This document shows positions 24,975 through 38,869 of a DNA stretch of 64,000 nt, in pieces. The translations under genes and the position numbers were made by a program. A model generated the notes under the pieces. That model saw only the letters and a program-made list of their open reading frames with translations. It was not told the origin of the DNA and searched no databases. This stretch comes from Phoebastria nigripes (Eukaryota > Chordata > Aves > Procellariiformes > Diomedeidae): NCBI GenBank assembly GCA_035582835.1, contig JAYKAV010001831.1, positions 876,373 to 940,372 on the forward strand, given 5' to 3'. How positions within the stretch are numbered: the first letter of the stretch is position 1; every line of letters begins with the position of its first letter.

Positions 24975-25105
24975 GGTGGAAGCAGTCTCTGCTTCACAGA
25001 AAGGGAACTGAAGCAGAGATGTGGTGATTTATCTAGAGTTACTCAGCGGTTAGCAAGAGAAAGCAGCAACATCCTGCGTCTCAGTGTGCTCCTCCCTATA
25101 GGGCC
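24975..25105 (-). repeat. MIR-like ancient SINE remnant
   Basis: TTCACAGAAAGGGAACTGAA GCAGAGATGTGGTGATTTAT CTAGAGTTACTCAGCGGTTA GCAAG ... TCCTGCGTCTCAGTGTGCTC CTCCCTATAGGGCCAT tracks the reverse-complemented MIR/CORE-SINE consensus over most of its length (acagatgaggaaactgaggcacagagaggttaagtgacttgcccaaggtcacacagc ... gtctcctgactcccagtgctc ... ccactaggccatgc). It is the clearest of the four such fragments. Confidence 0.55.
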
Positions 25106-25909
25106 ATCTTCACAGAATTATTCATGGCACATGGAAAGAAAACAAAAGTCTAAAAAATGTGGAAGGCACAGTTTTGCCCAGGCTTTATAGAACGGAAAAT
25201 GTCTCCCAACACTCTTTCTCACTTTTTTTTCTTTGGAATGGGGCAATTCTAGAATGAATTCTACATAGAATTTCTGTATTTCATAACAACACTTAAAATT
25301 ATATTTAACCAATCTCGGGCCAGATTTTTTTCCCTCTTTTTATGCACAATTATAGAAAAAAAAAATGTTAAAACATTTTATGAAAAATTTCCATCAGTTT
25401 GGATAATCCTTTCATAGATGCAACATCACAGAAATTTGTTTCTGATAAAAGACACACAATAGGACTGTTGCTTTCCAAATGCAGTCTGTTTCCAACCATT
25501 AATGGCTACCTGAATTAAGGTGGTTGCTGTCCCCAGATTTCAATTTTAATGAGAAAATTGTCATACTATTTTTTTACATATGAGCTAGATATAAACAAAT
25601 CCTTTCTTTAAGTTAATCTTTGAATTATTGATAATAGTGCTTTGCACAGCTTTTAAAAATCACTCTAAAACAGTGAATCTTATACAATTCAGTCTCATTG
25701 GTGCTATAAGTTTTCAGAGGAATTGAGAATAATTTATTTTTTTTAAGAATAAAAAACCCAAACCACACCAGTATCATTTCATTTGATTAATTGAAAGTTA
25801 ATAGTTGGAATCAAGGTTGTTTCTGAAGTCCTAATGAGTAGACTGGAATTGAGCAAGAATATACTATTTTCTAATATTGCTTAAATATGTTACATATATT
25901 TTCTTCAAT

Positions 25910-25965
25910 ATTCGGAGGCTAGATGATCCTTTCAGTAGAGCTATGCCAATTTATGTCAGGACACA
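25910..25965. repeat. Ancient amniote repeat scrap
   Basis: GATGATCCTTTCAGTAGAGC TATGCCAATTTATGTCAGGA resembles the recurring ancient phrase 'cttcagtggagttacaccaatttacaccagctgag'. It is short, so it could be chance. Confidence 0.3.
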
Positions 25966-26354
25966 GAACAACTTCTTACTGTATGTGCTAGATTGTAGAC
26001 AATTACTGGTCATAAAATTTCATTTTCACTAGTTCAGTTGCAAGGTGCAAGTGAAGACAGAATGTATTCCTGTCTATACTGTATTCATCCAAGAGCAAGA
26101 GTGACTTAAAATAAACAGATAAGCTACATTAACATGACCTGAACAAATAAGAAGAAGTTATTGCTCCAATTGTTATATATATTAGCAAACCATTCCTTGA
26201 TCTTGAAAGTGCTTTTCTTTCAGACTGCTGGATGACAGGATGATGGCAGATGGCTCTTTTTGAAATGTCCAGCTTCCATTACTCATGCCTGATGGCAGCC
26301 ACTCAGTGTCACATGATACTTTTACATCAACAGAATATTAATAATCAACTTTAT

Positions 26355-26437
26355 CCCTGCCCATGGCAGGCAGGATGGAACTAGATGATCTTTAAGGTCT
26401 TTTCCAACCCAAACCATTCTATGAGTCTATGATTCTA
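26355..26437 (+). mobile_element. CR1 LINE, very short 3' end
   Basis: About 80 bases matching only the last part of CR1: CCCATGGCAGGCAGGATGGA, ACTAGATGATCTTTAAGGTC, then TTTTCCAACCCAAACCATTC and a tail of slightly diverged ATTCTATG octamers (TATGAGTCTATGATTCT). Everything upstream of the last ~80 bases of the element is missing. No target-site duplication is visible, as expected for CR1. Confidence 0.93.
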
Positions 26438-28902
26438 ACTTCATCTATGAATTTTTATCTAAATGAACACTTCTAATTTGGCTACTTATGATTCAGGAAC
26501 ACTGTCTCAAGTAAACAACTCTGTGGTGAAGTAGACGCTAAAAGGACTTCAACTAATGCCATTGATATTGCCCAGTTCAGTGCATTTGCCTGAGATTTCC
26601 AAATGTTTGGCATGTACAAGTCTCAAAAATGTGGTCACTCCACATTTGCTGGCAATGTGTTCACGTAAATCCAAGATAACACATGCAGTTCACATGCCTA
26701 TTTCCTATTCAGAAAGAAATATAGGGACTCTAAATAGCTATACATCCTCCTCTGCTTTTAGCGTATTAAAAAAAAAATCCACGAAGGAATGTCATAATTT
26801 GGAAATCAATGCCCAATATTGTTATACCTAAGTCTAGGAACTGTGTTTTTCCTCTCTTAAAGTGAAGAGAAATTACATTGATTTCATAAATTTAGATGAT
26901 TTAAATAAATTTTAATTCTTTCATGTTATCTGCAAATATTATGAAGATGATGTAAAGAAACATGAGAACTAAGTGCAAAATTCTTTACTTGGTAAGTCTA
27001 TTTCTGAAATCGGTTGATGTTTTATTTGTATGGAGAGTCTAGGACTGAACAAAAAAGAACTACTTATTAGGTCATCCTGTACATCTCATTAGGAAAAGAT
27101 CATTGCTTAGAGGTATTTTCTAAGTGTCTGATTATCAATGACTATAGATACATTTAGAAAACTATAAGTTTTCTGCTTTATATCCTCATGTGCCTGCTGA
27201 AAGAGTTTACCTCGCAACCTTCAATACAGTATTTTCTCAGTTTTTCCCCTTTAGCATAACTTCAAATTAAATATTATCAGAGTAGCAGATAAAAAGGACA
27301 NAAGAGGAAGCTGAGTGACCTAGAAAATATTTTGAATGGGAATAGTTTTTGTACAGAGATAAGAAAACAAGTATTGCACAGCCTGGTCTTCACCCATTTT
27401 GCAGTCAGTAGAAAACTTAATTTTGGTGGGAAAGGATCTGTTCCATTACGTCAGTGTATTTCAGCTAAGCTCATTAGGACAGGTATTGATGACTCTGCAA
27501 TCTGTGCTTTTCATAAACTCACTGAAGAATGATTGGAAACTAAGGAAAATTCCAGAAATTTACACAAATCCTATTGTACTATATCACTCTGTGTATAAGA
27601 ATTTAAATCCCATGTGAGTTATAAAAAATACAGAATCATTTTACTGATCTAATATGCAGAAATTGTATATTGCATTTACACAAGAATATAGATGTCTGTC
27701 AAAATAGTAATAAATGCTTTGAAAAAAAGGATAAAACCAGATGTTAGAAAGTTTATCAGAAAACTGATAACGGATACAAATTTAATGAATTCTTTTCTGG
27801 CATTTTCCCATAAACCACTTTTTCTTATTTTGATCTTATTTCCTGTATAATCTTAATCATGTTTCTACTCAAGACAGTGTTCAAATACTTGCATAACAGT
27901 GCATGTAAGATGGTAGCAAAGTTATTTTAAGGACCAGAGTCCTTTTCACTGTGCCATCCAACCAACTTGGTCAGTTCTTCTACTTGTCTAATTTCTATAT
28001 AATGCCATGCAAATGAGACAGTTTTCAACATTTGAGTCAAAAGCCAATTTCCTCGTGGTCAGTGTTCACTTCTAGGGTTTTGAACTCTCATGCTGAAAAA
28101 GAAATTGAACCTGGTGCTACCCAAGTTGAACAATTAAATCCTGACATGTGCTAGACACTGCTATGGCCATGGCTAAACTACATTTTTTAGAGTATACTCT
28201 GTATTCTGAACACATCTCTCAGATGAAGGCCTATGAGAGCACAAAGCGTTGTTCATCTGTAGATCCTAACAGGGCTTGAGGTATTGAATTCTGCTAATCA
28301 TAGAGCTGTTTGACTCTGCCAGGGCTGAAACATCCCAAAGTAAGTGCTGAAGTTGTAGTTCTGTGCTGAAAATTCTGACACCTTCAGACTTTATTTGCTT
28401 TTAGGATTAGATGGCAACTTGGAGATTTTAAATTTATGTCATCTAATTAGAGTGCTATTTAGTTATTTAAGGATGATTTAGTTACTGGGAGCAAATGAAA
28501 GGAGGAAGGAAGCAGGGAGAAGAAATTTTTCTAGGAACATATGATGGGTTACAAGCTTTGCAAAATAGAAGTATAAATGTATTTCTACACTTCACAATGT
28601 GACTATCCCTAAGGGAGAAGTGCTTACATAAAGTGTGTACATCAAAGGACTCTGTATACTCTAGAATGCATTTCCCTCCTCTCGCAAATGCCACTGGTGC
28701 AAGCCTCTGTATTTTCTTCTCACTCTTTCTTTCCCCCTTTTTTCTGTCATTTCTTTCTACCTTCACATCTGTCTTTATCCTTCCTTTTTCTGCCTACTTG
28801 ATTGTTTATGTTTCTTTAAAAGCTCAGTGACTGGAATATGAAGACAAGGGATCTTGCTTATGAGAGTGTGGTGTTCTGAAATAACCATCATTGCTTTTGC
28901 AG

Positions 28903-28949
28903 ATAGAACCATGGCAGTCCTTGCGTTATGTATAGACAGACTAGATCTG
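28903..28949 (+). other. Candidate 47-base exon with start-like ATG
   Basis: The acceptor CATCATTGCTTTTGCAG and donor GATCTG/GTAAGTG flank 47 bases containing AACCATGG, a good translation-start context. The frame from that ATG is open to the donor (MAVLALCIDRLDL). It could be the first coding exon of a transcript or a chance pairing; nothing else in the window supports it. Confidence 0.18.
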
Positions 28950-31900
28950 GTAAGTGCACTGGTTACAACTCACAAATCCGACTGGAATAAGCAGAAGCAG
29001 CTAATCAGCTCATCTTGAGTTAAGAAACAGTTTTATTCCTCCTGTCTAAATCTTTGCAAAATGCAAAATGATAGGCAGGTTTACTGGCACTGGTGCTTCG
29101 ATCCATTGATCTCTTGTTAAAGGTTGTGAAGTCAAAACTAATGGAAGTGCAGAAAGGCACAAAGTGAAACAGGTTATTATTTCATGAGTAGCTGTATACA
29201 GTGGAAAGTTTCACTGATTTCTGACTTCTGGGAGATTCGGAAGGGTAAGCTCAAGGACAAAAAAACAATAAAAAAACCTCCAAACAAGCAATGCACTACA
29301 GCAAATGTCAAAGTTCTGATGTAGCAGAAAAATCAATCTAAAAATCACACCAAAAATACACAACAAAAATATCTGTCAGAACTTTTGTACAGGGCATAGG
29401 CATTTCAGCTCAGAGCTTGCAACCAGGGGCATTTAAGGATTCATCTCTTGAATGGCAAGAGACTATAATCTTGCAAATGGTTTTGATAGGGAGCTGCACA
29501 TATCTGAACTGTCCCAACAACTCATCAGGGACTGAATTGTTACTGAGACAAAGATTCAGCCCTTCTTCCACTGCTCTGGCAGACCGTTACCCTTGTGCCC
29601 TTTTGGGAGAACAGCTCAGAGCATCTCTACTTGGCTGGTGAGAGAGAGAAATTGAGCTTTCTGTCCACTTGGTCACTGTGGGCAAGATTTGGCGAACAAT
29701 CACCACAGACTTGGTGAAACAGTAAACTAGAGGGTGTAGTCCTTATTGTCTTTACTGAGTAAAAGTTGTCATACAGGATGATGGATAATTTCTTGTACTA
29801 GATCTGAGTCTAACACTGACCAGTAAAAGTTATTTTTATACTACTGAGTTGGAAACACCTCATTTTGCAGCGGTGTGCTAGTCACCCACACTGCACACCC
29901 CTCTCTATACATGAGCTAAACAGTTCCCTTGAATGAGAAATTGGCAACTATATTTTATCCTACCAAATGCTACACTTCAAATGGCTATAAATAGAGGCAG
30001 GTGCAGCTCTTGGCATGGCCTTCCAGCCCCAGTGGGAGTCTAGACACCATCGGCAGCAAGAGGTGGCTGCAATTCTGTGCTGTGGATAAAAGTCAGACCC
30101 TGACTTGGTAGTTTTGTGTGGCACATGAACATGTTCATCAGCTGCAAGATGTGCGTGGTACAGTCAGACTGGGGGCTGAAGGTGTAGCCTGTCTGCCAAA
30201 GCCCGAGGAACAACTGAAAGGGTCTTGTGCCACGGTTTGCTTCTGCCAAAATGCAAAATGATGTGAGCACTGTGACTGTTGTTCACAGGAGGTACAGCAT
30301 GGAATATATTCCCAGGATATACTGAAATGAGAAGGTTGAACTGCACATATAAATCAAGTTGGGCTTATCTGTAACACCCTCCTAAATTTTGTTATGTTAG
30401 TTCTGCTAAAGTGCATGCTTCTTTGCTCTGTAGGCGCAGTCATTGTTAAATTACAAACAATATAATTTCATGGTAATTGTGATTCCATTCCAATGTAATT
30501 ATTAAAGAACAATGATTCCAAGGAGTTTCTCTAGCAAACAAAACTACCTCTGGCTTGATGACTTTTGACAAATTTATAACATTCATTTGATAGAACATAA
30601 AAACCCTAAAAATAGTGGACTGTACAACTAGAATGAAATTGGAATCAGTAATTCAGTCAAGCTTATTCACACAGCAGAAGACAAACAAAAAAATCTTTGC
30701 AAACTAAAAGCAATCCAATTAAATCCAGCAACCAGTCTATGTGATTTAGTTTGGCAATCTTAATTGCAATATATTAGTCTTAATTTTGTTTTCTTACTCT
30801 GTCATGCTACCTGAGATCCCTCACACAGTCAAGAATGCCACAGTGATCAAATAAATTAAAAATACCCCAGATACACAGAGGCCACTGCTGACATAAACTG
30901 TTAATAATGAAAATATGGACCAACAAAGGAAATACTGTGATGTAGTATGTGTCTGAAAGCGTATTGATTCTCCAGTACATTAATCCTTTACACTGAAGAA
31001 TTATTGTCAAAGAATGAGTCACAGGACAAAATATAAGATGTATTTTTCACTGTTCTCATTTACAATATTTTTAAAAAGTGATTAATGTATTTTTGATTTA
31101 TTATATTTTAATTTAACACACTTAAGTCCAAAGCATGGGATCTTTCTCAGAGAATATTACATACCAACTGATCACAGTGGTATTTGGTATAGAAAATTTA
31201 GCAAAATATTTATATACACATATACCTATATCTATAAATGCATATACATAAAAGACAGAAAGGCAATAAAAACTCATCTAATTATAAAGAGGTGTTTAGA
31301 TACTACAGACAAAGAAGGTTTTTTTGGAATGGAGACAATGAAAGATGTCTAGAAGAGGAAGTTGCACATCCATTATCTTATAAATTGGCACAAAAAGAAA
31401 AACACAGAGAAAGGCTGTGTATGTCATCTGAGTTTATGACTTTCAGTTTAGTTGTTCTTCTTCCTTACTAAATTAACGTAAAATAAGACTGATTGTGTGA
31501 AGTTACTCCGTATTGCCCTTTGCAAAGATTTAATGAAAACTGCTAAGATTCACACCTTACATCATTGCCATTTTCTCATGGAAAAAATTCCATGCTGAAT
31601 TGCATTTAATAGAAATAATGCAAGTGGTGGTTTTGCAGCAAAAATAATGATTAGCTTAGTAAAAGTGCAAATGCAAAAGGTGTTGTTAGATGTCAAAAAC
31701 TCCCTTGAGAACTCAGGGGGTTCAAGTGTCCTCCTCAAAGTCTTACTGCATTCCAGAGATCCTTCCTGAAGATCAGCACTGACCAAAGATTCACTAACCA
31801 GCACTTCCTCCTTTGATTTCTGTGATACTAGCTCTCCATATGTCGTCTCAGACAGCTGAAATGGGAAGACCCTCTAATATCTTTGTCATACTTTGGTGAG

Positions 31901-32268
31901 GCTGGATGCTTGCTGAAGGATCCCAGTGCTCCGGTTTCTAAATTCTCCATGCAACTATTTGGGAAATAATTTCTTGTAATTCAATTACCTTGAAGTCTCA
32001 CTTCAAATAAAAAATTAAAAAGCAAAAAGTATTTTGCTTTATCTACTTTTGTGAGATACAATTGGAAAAAACTTTTTGTTTCCTTCTCTTGTCTGTTTCC
32101 ATTGGACCTGCAATTGACTCACAGATTTCTATATTTAGGCATACTGTGCATCTAGGGCTACGCATCCTGGGGAGACTGCTTCTCTGATAGAGCACATAGC
32201 TTTTGAACACTTCTGGAGTCTTTTCAGATACCAATAATCTCACTTGTTCCTTTCTTTGTGTTATTCAG

Positions 32269-32442
32269 ATATTTCAACTGAGCAGGATGGCAAGACAAAG
32301 GCTTTGTTTTCATTGGTGGCTCAGCTGATCTTATGGCTCTCCGTGGCTGCAGCCCCCAGCCACTGCTCCTGGCTGTGGTCCCAGTCTGCACCACAGGCTG
32401 GGTCCTTCTGTGAGCTGACTGAACTCAGCTTCTTAAGTCAGG
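32269..32442 (+). other. Candidate 174-base exon, hydrophobic frame
   Basis: A very strong acceptor (GTTCCTTTCTTTGTGTTATTCAG) is followed by an open frame of 57 codons to a moderate donor (CAGG/GTAACT). The translation has a membrane-like stretch (ALFSLVAQLILWLSVAAA) followed by a Ser/Cys/Trp-containing segment. The sequence is locally GC-richer. The family is not recognised, and chance is quite possible. Confidence 0.18.
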
Positions 32443-34810
32443 GTAACTTAGTGGGAGCACAAGGGAAGGAGTTGGACTTGTTACATCAGTGAGATGATGG
32501 TAGGTTTGCTCACCCTGCCTTGTCAGCCTTAACAGTCCACTGAGCTGGAAAAAGGAAATATCTTCTTAGGTTAGGTGCCACCTTCTGGTGCTTGACTGAC
32601 CCACTCACAAAGAGCACTTTCCCCACTTCAGTGACCAAGGTAGAGATTTCATGAAAGAGGCTACAAAGAACCCTGAGGGAAAGTTGTATGTGTGGCTTTT
32701 TCATACTTTACGCACAACATCCTTGGATACCAGCATTTCCTAAGACTTCCCCTATAAGTCATCTTTTCCCACTTGTTCTAGTTTTTCCTTACCTGAAAAG
32801 ACCTACTCAGCCTTTTAACCTGCTGAACTTTATAGTCCTCAAGGAGCCGCTCTACTGTAAGGATGAGTCAAAAAATAGTTATTCACAGTCTCTGACAGTT
32901 TACTGTAGGGCACAGCCTCAAGATTATATACAAGTAAAGGTGCTGATTCTATAAATTCTGTACAGTAATACTAAATATAAGGTTATGATGCACATTAATT
33001 GACTTGGGCTGGAGAAATCATGTAAACGAGTTAGAATTTTTCCAATAATTTTTTTGAAAATATTTTTAGCTGCAAATCAGAATAGCAGTGCTTCATACTG
33101 ATATTAGTGTATATTTGTATATTGCCTTTCTATCTATTTAATAGAGTTAAGGCTATCAGATCAAATGATCATGTCAGTTTAGGATTTAATAATGAGTTAG
33201 CAATAGCTATAATATTTTCTGGGAAGTGGAATTATAGCTTTTTGCTGGTATTTCATGAAGTTATTTATTCTACTTGTATCGTATTGTTTACTTAACACAT
33301 AATCAATATACATTTAAATATATGATAGTGAAGATTGTACAATTAATCAGAAACCACAGAATATGAAANGAAAAAAATAAGATTACCTAGAAAACATTTT
33401 CACCTGCAAAATACCATGAATTACAATTATCTAAATGACTTTCAAAAATATTTAATAGTGTAAACACAATTATAATATTAATCACAACTTCCACACTGCA
33501 TGTGCCCCGTTCAAAACCTTGAAATTTTTTTCTAATGGCAATTAAATTGCTGAAATTTAATAAGACATATTTGGGCTAGTGAATTGTACCCTAGATCAGT
33601 ATTTCTTACTATATCATTTGACAGATATTTTCAACAATGGCTAATGCTAAAGGCCTTGTTACCCAGAATCTTGGGAGAATGTGGTATACTGTTGTGGTAT
33701 TTCTGGCAGTGAAACAGANCCTGCTCCATTATGTAAGGGGAAATTTGATCGGAATAAAGACAAAATAGGAACACTTGCAATTTCAATTCTAATAATAAAA
33801 AAATATGGTTAGATCAAAACCATCAATAGGCAGTGTCTTGCTATTAACTTGTGGTGTTTGTTCATTTGTTTTTCTAACCTTTCTATTCCAACTGAAGTTT
33901 CAGTATTTTGAATTTTGTATCAATTCAGGACTGAATTGAAATATAAAAACAATTGGAATAGTCTAGTGGAATATCATTGTGGCTGATAAAAATCTTTTTT
34001 CAGGTGAGGTCAATTTAAGCTGATGAATATTAGTCCTCATATTGCTCCATTCAAGAACAATCAAAAGGGACCTAACGGAACTCCTATAGCTCAAAACTAG
34101 AGACAGTTCTTCTGGCTAAATGTGTGGATGTCTGCCTCTACAGTGAGCAAGGCACTGTAGGCTCGGTACTCTTCCCTAAGGTAGCACACTCTTCTCGACC
34201 TTCTTTACAACACTCTTTCTGTTTGCATTTCATTCAAGACCCACATTTCCCTTCTCACTGCAAGGACTGTGATTTGGTTTCCTGAAGTCCAGATCTCTCC
34301 AGTGCGTAACAGCCTCTGCTGTTAGGATTAATGGTTAATTGTAGCCTAGTGCTTTGGTTCCCTCTTTAATGATAGTTCATTTCTGTCATAACCTTGACTG
34401 CAGAGTCAAAGAGAAGGTGACAAATCCCAGACTTAAATCACTTCAGCCTCTAAATAAGTGGGTTTTAGACTGCTTTTGGTGTTTTTTTTTGGCAGCAGCT
34501 GTTCACTGTTTCTCTGATTTAATAATAGCTGACAAGAAATACGTTTCCTAAGACCNGTGTATCTCGGATTGTCCCAATTTTCCAGTTATGAGTGCTAAAT
34601 TAAATGAATTGGATAAGTAAGTTGATGATACTCCATAGTCTTCTTCAATTCATACAGTTTTTCTTTCTCATGTTTGGATAAACAGAGATGCAGTTTTCCT
34701 GTGGCTATTCAAAATCTTTGTACCTTTTACAGGGGGAGCAACTATGACTCTCTTAATAGGAACTACTCTTAGTTGCTAGCTTGGTTTTACATATGAGATT
34801 ACACCTCCCC

Positions 34811-34832
34811 ACTACAGTGGGCCCACTGTAGT
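34811..34832. repeat. 22-bp perfect palindrome
   Basis: ACTACAGTGGG directly followed by its reverse complement CCCACTGTAGT, with no spacer. It could form a cruciform or bind a symmetric dimeric protein; function is unknown. Confidence 0.95.
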
Positions 34833-36480
34833 TTTGCTCGTATTTTGGTGGCCTATCCAGCAATTCAGGATTCCTGTACTAAATAACACAACAAACTATG
34901 TTCTTTCTTAGCTGAAGAAGCTGAGAAAGTGTGGGCAGTATATAATGACCCATATCTGAGGGATGATGAAAACAAACTCTTGGAACCCAACTGGTCTTTA
35001 TTAGAGGCAATCTGGCTCAGGTACTGGTCCTGAATGTGTGCTATGAACATAAGCCATCCGTGTTCTCAAATGTGGCTGTCAAGAAAATATATGAAAACGA
35101 GCAGATTAAGATTTGAAAAAAACACCAAAGTCATAAAATACTTCAGTTTCGCTGGTGGGGCTAAGAGAAAATGGTGTTCTGCTAGTTATGCCTTCTTGAC
35201 GGCCTTGAGCCTCACAAAGACCATAGCAAACTGAGTAACAAAACTTTTTAGCTAGTGGCCCGTAGTCATTATTATGGATGTGATAAACATCTTTTCAGTT
35301 ATTGGATGAACTGATGATGATGGCTACACTGAGAATGGGGATTATTGATCAGTTTATTTGTTCATTTTATGACAGTGTCACAACAGCGACTCGCACTGGT
35401 TTGGACAGTTCACCTTAATATCCTGAGCCAGGTTCCCCAGTGGGCTTCACCAGTTAGAGCAAACACAGTTCCTTGCTGGATACTACCAGATATGCTGAAT
35501 TAATCAAGGAATCTCCAGCCCAGCTCAGCAAACACCACCATTCTGATAACAGCACCTAGTTATTTGTATCACTAGGTCAGACCAAATCATGATAATGGAT
35601 CTTCTGGATGTTATCCAGAGCCTGTGCCTAGTGGTAGAAAATAAGGTACATGTGGTGGTATGCCCTGTCACATGACTTATCAGAACTCCATGGATGAACA
35701 GAAGGGGCTGATCCACCATGGCTGAACAGAAATGGAGTCAATGGTTTGATATAATCACATATCAGTTAATATTCCATGATTCTATCATCTCTCTCACCTA
35801 TCAGATAGTATTATCTAATTTTTTTTAGATATCTTTGGTTTGCCTGGAATATTTTCAGTACAGAGTGAGTGATGTTGGAAAAACTGATAGTCCCACCCAT
35901 GGTGTGGAATGCTCAGAAATTCAGCAGTAGAGTCATCATCATTACTGAAAATGTTGCAATGATCCCAGGAGGGATATTATTATTCCTCCATTTTGCTCCT
36001 CAGAGATGCTGTCCTATAACCTCCAAATAATATTTTGGTTTTATTTTTACGAGAAATAAAATCCAATCTGCATTCTGAAGTATCAGGCAGCAGCTTGCAA
36101 ATATTATAATACCTTTTTTATTTACAGATGCTGTAGGTAATAGGTACTTCAGGTTTAGTAAAGTACATGATTGCTTTTTAAACTGAGCATTTTTTCATAA
36201 TAATGCATTGTAAATAAATTGTTGTACTGTAAAACATCACCACTCTCTCACAAGCCTCTAAAGTCCTTAAAAGCACTCACTCTTATTTGGCTTTTAAAAA
36301 CTAGCTATTAATATTTACATTTGTGACTGTGCACAAATACATAAAATCATCGTAAAAGCCAGAAGTTTAAGTGCCTGCCCTTCCATTCACCAGGTCAGAA
36401 AGAACTTTTAGATCTGTCTCAGAGGATTTCTTGCTATTACAAATATGAAACTAGGATGTTAAAATGAAAAAGAAGCAAAT

Positions 36481-36500
36481 TTAATAATAATAATAAAAAA
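36481..36500. repeat. (TAA)n microsatellite
   Basis: About five TAA units ending in an A run. Confidence 0.9.
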
Positions 36501-37509
36501 TACTTGCAAGGGACAGAGCTCAGCTTGATGGCTCCAGAAAGTGGAAGGAGATTATGTTAAAGCATAAATGGAGTTTTAACATTTTTAAATCCAGAAGGTC
36601 TAATCTAATCTAATCCTTTTCAATCCAATTTTTTTAATGCAGCCTAGACATCAGATTAAAGCTTGCACTTTTCTTTTTTAGGCCGTTGCAAACAGAATCA
36701 GCATCTGTGCTGCCTTTCTAATATTCAACATTTCAAAAGAGATTTTAAATAAGTCAAAACTATATTTATGAAAAATAGGCAAAGAAAAAGCTATAAATTG
36801 GATACCAGGTATCTTATTTCTATTTTAAGGTGGAAGAAATTATAATTCCTTTTGGTAAATATGCCTTTTCTGGTAAATGAAATAACTAAAAAGAAAAGAA
36901 AAAAGAAGACGATGACCCTATTCCTGAGCTCACATAACACTATAAATGCAATAGTTACACAGGAAGAGTTTTTTGGTACAATAATTCCTTTTTTTTGTAA
37001 GTGATTTGATGCCAATAGCTGTATAAAATCAATAATTTGAATTTTATCTACTGAGTTTTCTAAGACTGATGCTAATGCAATATATCTGTAATCAGATAGA
37101 AGGCCTTGTTTTCTTTCTATTGTTTTTCTGATTTATAGATGCTGCTACATTATTGTACATTTTGAATTTCAAGTGAATCTTAAGTCCTTGCAAAATGCAA
37201 AATAACATACTCTGGATTACCATGTCCCATAGTAAATACAGCATCTCTCCTGCCAGTACAAAGATTTTCAAGCTCTCGCTTGCCTGCTGCACCAGTCACA
37301 TGGTAAACTACTCATTGCTGATGTAACAAATCTATCTTGTTGAGTCATCCTTCTTTTAACACACTTGTTTCTCCAGAGCAAATCTGCAATATTCTATGTG
37401 AACTTTTCAGTTAGATTAGCAAGTTCTTAGGTGTTGGGGTAAAAAAGTTAAAACACTGATAGAAAGATGACCACCATGTATATCTATTAGAATATAATTC
37501 TTAAAACAC

Positions 37510-37575
37510 TCAGGCCTGGCTCTGCTCCTGGTAAACTCAATGACAAAAGTCACAGTGGGATTGTCTCTAGCAGGA
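37510..37575. repeat. Ancient amniote repeat scrap
   Basis: CAGGCCTGGCTCTGCTCCTG GTAAACTCAATGACAAAAGT CACAGTGGGATTGTCTC resembles 'ccagatcctgctcccattgaagtcaatggcaaaactcccattgac'. It appears to be the same old family as 16765-16815. Confidence 0.38.
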
Positions 37576-38869
37576 AGTCAATTAAGTTAGCAATGAATAT
37601 TTTGAAGATCCCACCTGTAAATGTTAGAGTTTTCCTACTGTTTTGAGATTTGTGGACCCTCTCAAAAATTTGTAGCGGCAGGGCAGAATCCTTTAGAAAT
37701 GCCATGCATGTAAATGTGAATTTGTTTTTCTTATACTACTTTAGTAGATCTTCTAGACATAATTTTGGGGCTCCTTCTACAGTTCAAAGAGTCTACTGGA
37801 TTGGATGCGACCGAGTGGAACCCAGACTCCACTGAAAACAAGCAGAAAACCTCTAGACTTTTTGTTAACTTCACAATAACATTTTTATTCTACTGACAAT
37901 ATCTCAGACTAGCTTTGTTTAAAGCAGCATCAATGAGCTGTGGCGGACAGTCATGGAAGTGGTTTGTGCTATTCTGAATTAGTAGTTATTCAAAAAGAAT
38001 GAGCACTGATGTGGACTCCAAGTGTAGATAAAGAGGTATGAATAAGCACATTCAGAACAGCCTGAGTGGTCTGAACATACACATAAGTAGCTTTAAGCCT
38101 TCATGTTGTTGACAAAAAAAATAATAATAAGCACAGTTTGGCATATTGTAAGGCATTTTCTTTTACAAAGAGCACAAATTTTGACTGCTTAGAATAACAT
38201 GTTGGACTCAAGAAACCTTTTTATGTCAAAATTGAAGATAATGACGAATGATTAAAACACACTATGAGTCACCACAAAATCTTGCCTCTAAAGACAGCCT
38301 GAAATGAACCTTCAGTGTCTAATTCTGAAGTCAGGATCAGTCTGGTGACTACCCTAAGGACTGCCTAATTCAGGATTCATTTATCCTTTCTGCCTTTTGT
38401 ATAACACCCTATAATTAATCATGTTCAGGATCATATAAACAGTATACAAGACAAAAGAAGTGCTGAGCAGTGTTTAGAAGTGCATATGCAGCAATTAATC
38501 AGGATGTACCGTATTCCGCACCCTTTTTTCAAGCATAAAGAGGACTGCAGATGAGCAGAATTTAACCCACGCTTATACTTTGAGAGAAGAGCTTTCATAT
38601 CACTTCCAGAATCTCAGGTTCTCTCCAAAGAGGACATTTTCACTCGATGATGCCAAGTGCAGTTTTAAGATTGTTTCGTGTAGGACCATTTTCTGCTATG
38701 TCCCAATGAAAGGAGCGCACCTACCTAGACAGGAGAAGCAGTCAAACATGCATCCAGCTGCTCTTAGTATTAAGTTATTCTAACATTGATATTGCTGGGC
38801 ACATGAGAACACTTATAGCAAATGCATCTTTTAAATCTTCCTGTATTTCAGTCCATTTCTACAACGAAA

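Larger units (their letters stand above)
26440..37505. other. No confident gene
   Basis: The longest stretch without a recognised mobile element. It holds two exon-like candidates (28903-28949, 32269-32442), the 22-bp palindrome at 34811, a TAA repeat, and undetermined bases at 27301, 33369, 33719 and 34556. Confidence 0.5.

Noticed and set aside
30040..30270. Minus-strand frame following an acceptor-like TTTTGGCAG
   Set aside because: The polypyrimidine tract is interrupted, a second frame is open on the same strand, and there is no donor or family match.
34588..34618. 31-base segment between TTTTCCAG and GTAAGT with an internal ATG
   Set aside because: Very short, the donor is preceded by AA rather than AG, and it is one of several chance GTAAGT pairings expected in 64 kb.
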